Below, one piece after another: positions 62,703-64,000 of a stretch of DNA of 64,000 bases. The notes beneath the pieces are model-generated. The model was not told where the DNA came from. It did not search any database and worked only from the letters and a program-made list of their open reading frames with translations. Origin of the DNA: an uncultured Acidimicrobiaceae bacterium (GTDB taxonomy: Bacteria > Actinomycetota > Acidimicrobiia > Spongiisociales > UBA5794); assembly GCA_947258375.1 (NCBI GenBank), contig CAMYIJ010000011.1, positions 1 through 64,000 of the forward strand, given 5' to 3'. The translations under genes and the position numbers were made by a program. The number at the start of each line of letters is the position of its first letter. The stretch's first letter is position 1.

Positions 62703-64000
62703 TCACGAACGTTCCATCGGGAGATCGACACCTCGCTCGCGAGCGACCTGCTTGGCGATCTCGTACCCAGCGTCGGCGTGGCGCATCACACCGGTGCCGG
62801 GATCGGCGGTCAGCACCCGGGCCAGGCGCCGGGCGGCCAGCTCCGAACCATCGGCGACCACAACCATGCCGGCGTGGATCGAGCGGCCGATGCCGACGCC
62901 GCCGCCGTGATGAATACTGACCCAGGTGGCCCCCGACGAAGTGTTGAGCAGCGCGTTGAGCAATGGCCAGTCGGCGATGGCGTCGGAACCGTCTGCCATG
63001 TCCTCGGTCTCTCGATAGGGCGACGCGACCGAACCGGAGTCGAGGTGGTCGCGACCGATCACGATCGGGGCCGAGACCTCGCCGGTGCGCACCATCTCGT
63101 TGAAGCGCAGCCCGAGGCGGTGCCGTTCGCCGTATCCCAGCCAGCAGATCCGCGCTGGGAGTCCCTGATACTCGACCCGTTCCGAAGCGAGCTTGATCCA
63201 GCGCGCCAGTGCCTCATCGTCGGGGAACTCCTCGAGGACCGCGCGGTCGGTGGCGGCAATGTCGGCGGGGTCGCCGCTGAGCGCCACCCAGCGGAACGGC
63301 CCTTTGCCCTCGCAGAAGAGCGGCCGCACATAAGCCGGGAGGAAGCCGGGGTAATCGAACGCCCGCTCGAATCCGCCGAGCCGCGCCTCGGTGCGCAGCG
63401 AGTTGCCGTAATCGAAGACCTCGGCACCTGCATCCATGAACCCGACCATGGCCGCGCAGTGGCGCGCCATCGACTCGCGGGCCCGTCGGATCAAACCCTC
63501 CGAGTCTTCAGTCTGCATGCGGGCGGCCGCTTCGGGGGTCAGATCGGCCGGAACGTATGTCATCGGATCATGCGCCGAGGTCTGGTCGGTGACGATATCC
63601 GCGGGGAAATCCATCTCGAGCAGTCGGGGCACCATGTCGGCGGCGTTGCCGACCACTCCGACACTGAGCCGCTGCCGGGCGTCGCGGGCCGCGACACAAC
63701 GGGCGACCGCCGACTCGAGATCCTCGGCTACCTCGTCCAGGTAGCGGGTTTCCAGGCGGCGCTGCACCCGATCGGGATCGACCTCGATGCACAGCGCCAC
63801 ACCGTCGTTCATCGTCACGGCCAGCGGCTGGGCTCCCCCCATGCCCCCAAGGCCGGCAGTCAGCGTGATCGTGCCGGCCAGCGATCCGTCGAAGCGCTTC
63901 CGACCGATCTCGGCGAACGTTTCGTATGTTCCCTGGAGGATGCCCTGGGTGCCGATGTAGATCCAGGAACCGGCCGTCATCTGCCCGTACATCGTGAGGC
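62703..64000 (-). CDS. hutU: Urocanate hydratase (5' end outside the window)
   Basis: About 432 of the usual 550 residues are present; the frame is open to the right edge, so the N-terminus lies beyond it. '[20 protein letters not shown]' is the conserved NAD-binding family motif, and '[19 protein letters not shown]' carries the essential Cys region. It converts urocanate to imidazolonepropionate. First of the three hut genes seen here; the regulator and hutG or hutF would lie elsewhere. Confidence 0.94.
   Translation of the reverse strand, partial: LTMYGQMTAGSWIYIGTQGILQGTYETFAEIGRKRFDGSLAGTITLTAGLGGMGGAQPLAVTMNDGVALCIEVDPDRVQRRLETRYLDEVAEDLESAVARCVAARDARQRLSVGVVGNAADMVPRLLEMDFPADIVTDQTSAHDPMTYVPADLTPEAAARMQTEDSEGLIRRARESMARHCAAMVGFMDAGAEVFDYGNSLRTEARLGGFERAFDYPGFLPAYVRPLFCEGKGPFRWVALSGDPADIAATDRAVLEEFPDDEALARWIKLASERVEYQGLPARICWLGYGERHRLGLRFNEMVRTGEVSAPIVIGRDHLDSGSVASPYRETEDMADGSDAIADWPLLNALLNTSSGATWVSIHHGGGVGIGRSIHAGMVVVADGSELAARRLARVLTADPGTGVMRHADAGYEIAKQVARERGVDLPMERS

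Noticed and set aside
59890..63992. Long open frames on the plus strand opposite the hut genes
   Set aside because: They mirror codon bias of the strong hut genes on the other strand and match no family.

Overview
This is a GC-rich, gene-dense chromosomal window with no rRNA, tRNA, CRISPR array or transposase that I could find. The gene content (a BTAD/STAND/WD40 regulator, LtrA, PspC and DUF4349 proteins, an MmyB-like XRE regulator, frequent GTG/TTG starts) and many TANNNT -10 boxes placed 5-8 nt before start codons (apparently leaderless mRNAs) point to an actinobacterial lineage. An uncultured Acidimicrobiia-like organism is my best guess, but the phylum is inferred, not shown.

Layout. 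1-6 kb: the end of a MacB/FtsX-type permease and a 1,701-residue BTAD / degenerate kinase / STAND ATPase / WD40 protein. 6-11.5 kb: an atypical serine hydroxymethyltransferase, then a sulfur-handling block (OsmC, three translationally overlapping rhodaneses, a CstR-like persulfide sensor with two matching operators, a TusA-DsrE fusion). 11.5-24.5 kb: a secreted DUF6351-like protein, a PspC-linked two-component system beside a LiaF-like PspC protein, a methyltransferase, a LysE exporter, an alpha/beta-hydrolase-OsmC fusion, a pentaheme PKD cytochrome and a UbiA prenyltransferase. 24.5-31.6 kb: a giant membrane protein with hydrolase motifs at both ends, an OmpR-type two-component system and a DUF4349 lipoprotein. 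32-39 kb: pyruvate:ferredoxin oxidoreductase with a dihydroorotate-dehydrogenase-like partner, and an MMPL/RND transporter. 39-48 kb: small enzymes, a probable selenocysteine-containing ArsC-family protein, an MttB-family methyltransferase, LtrA, an MBL hydrolase, a Fe-S protein, a receiver protein and a monoheme protein with an Asp/His tail. 48-56 kb: an asymmetric heterodimeric ABC exporter, a DUF559 protein bracketed by two near-identical palindromes, a SAM-II-like riboswitch before a homocysteine methyltransferase, and an XRE regulator. 56-64 kb: a decaheme PKD/cytochrome c surface protein and hutU-hutI-hutH, with hutU cut by the right edge.

The most notable observations are: (i) an in-frame TGA at the catalytic Cys codon of an ArsC-family gene, followed by a 7-bp hairpin with a GGUC loop at the distance expected for a bacterial SECIS, with a strong ribosome binding site on the upstream ATG; (ii) a SAM-II-like riboswitch with a terminator; (iii) several families of roughly 45-54 bp intergenic palindromes, one with four complete copies and one half copy within 10 kb; (iv) three secreted c-type heme proteins sharing Thr/Pro linkers, suggesting a cell-surface electron-transfer system; (v) the CstR-rhodanese persulfide block.
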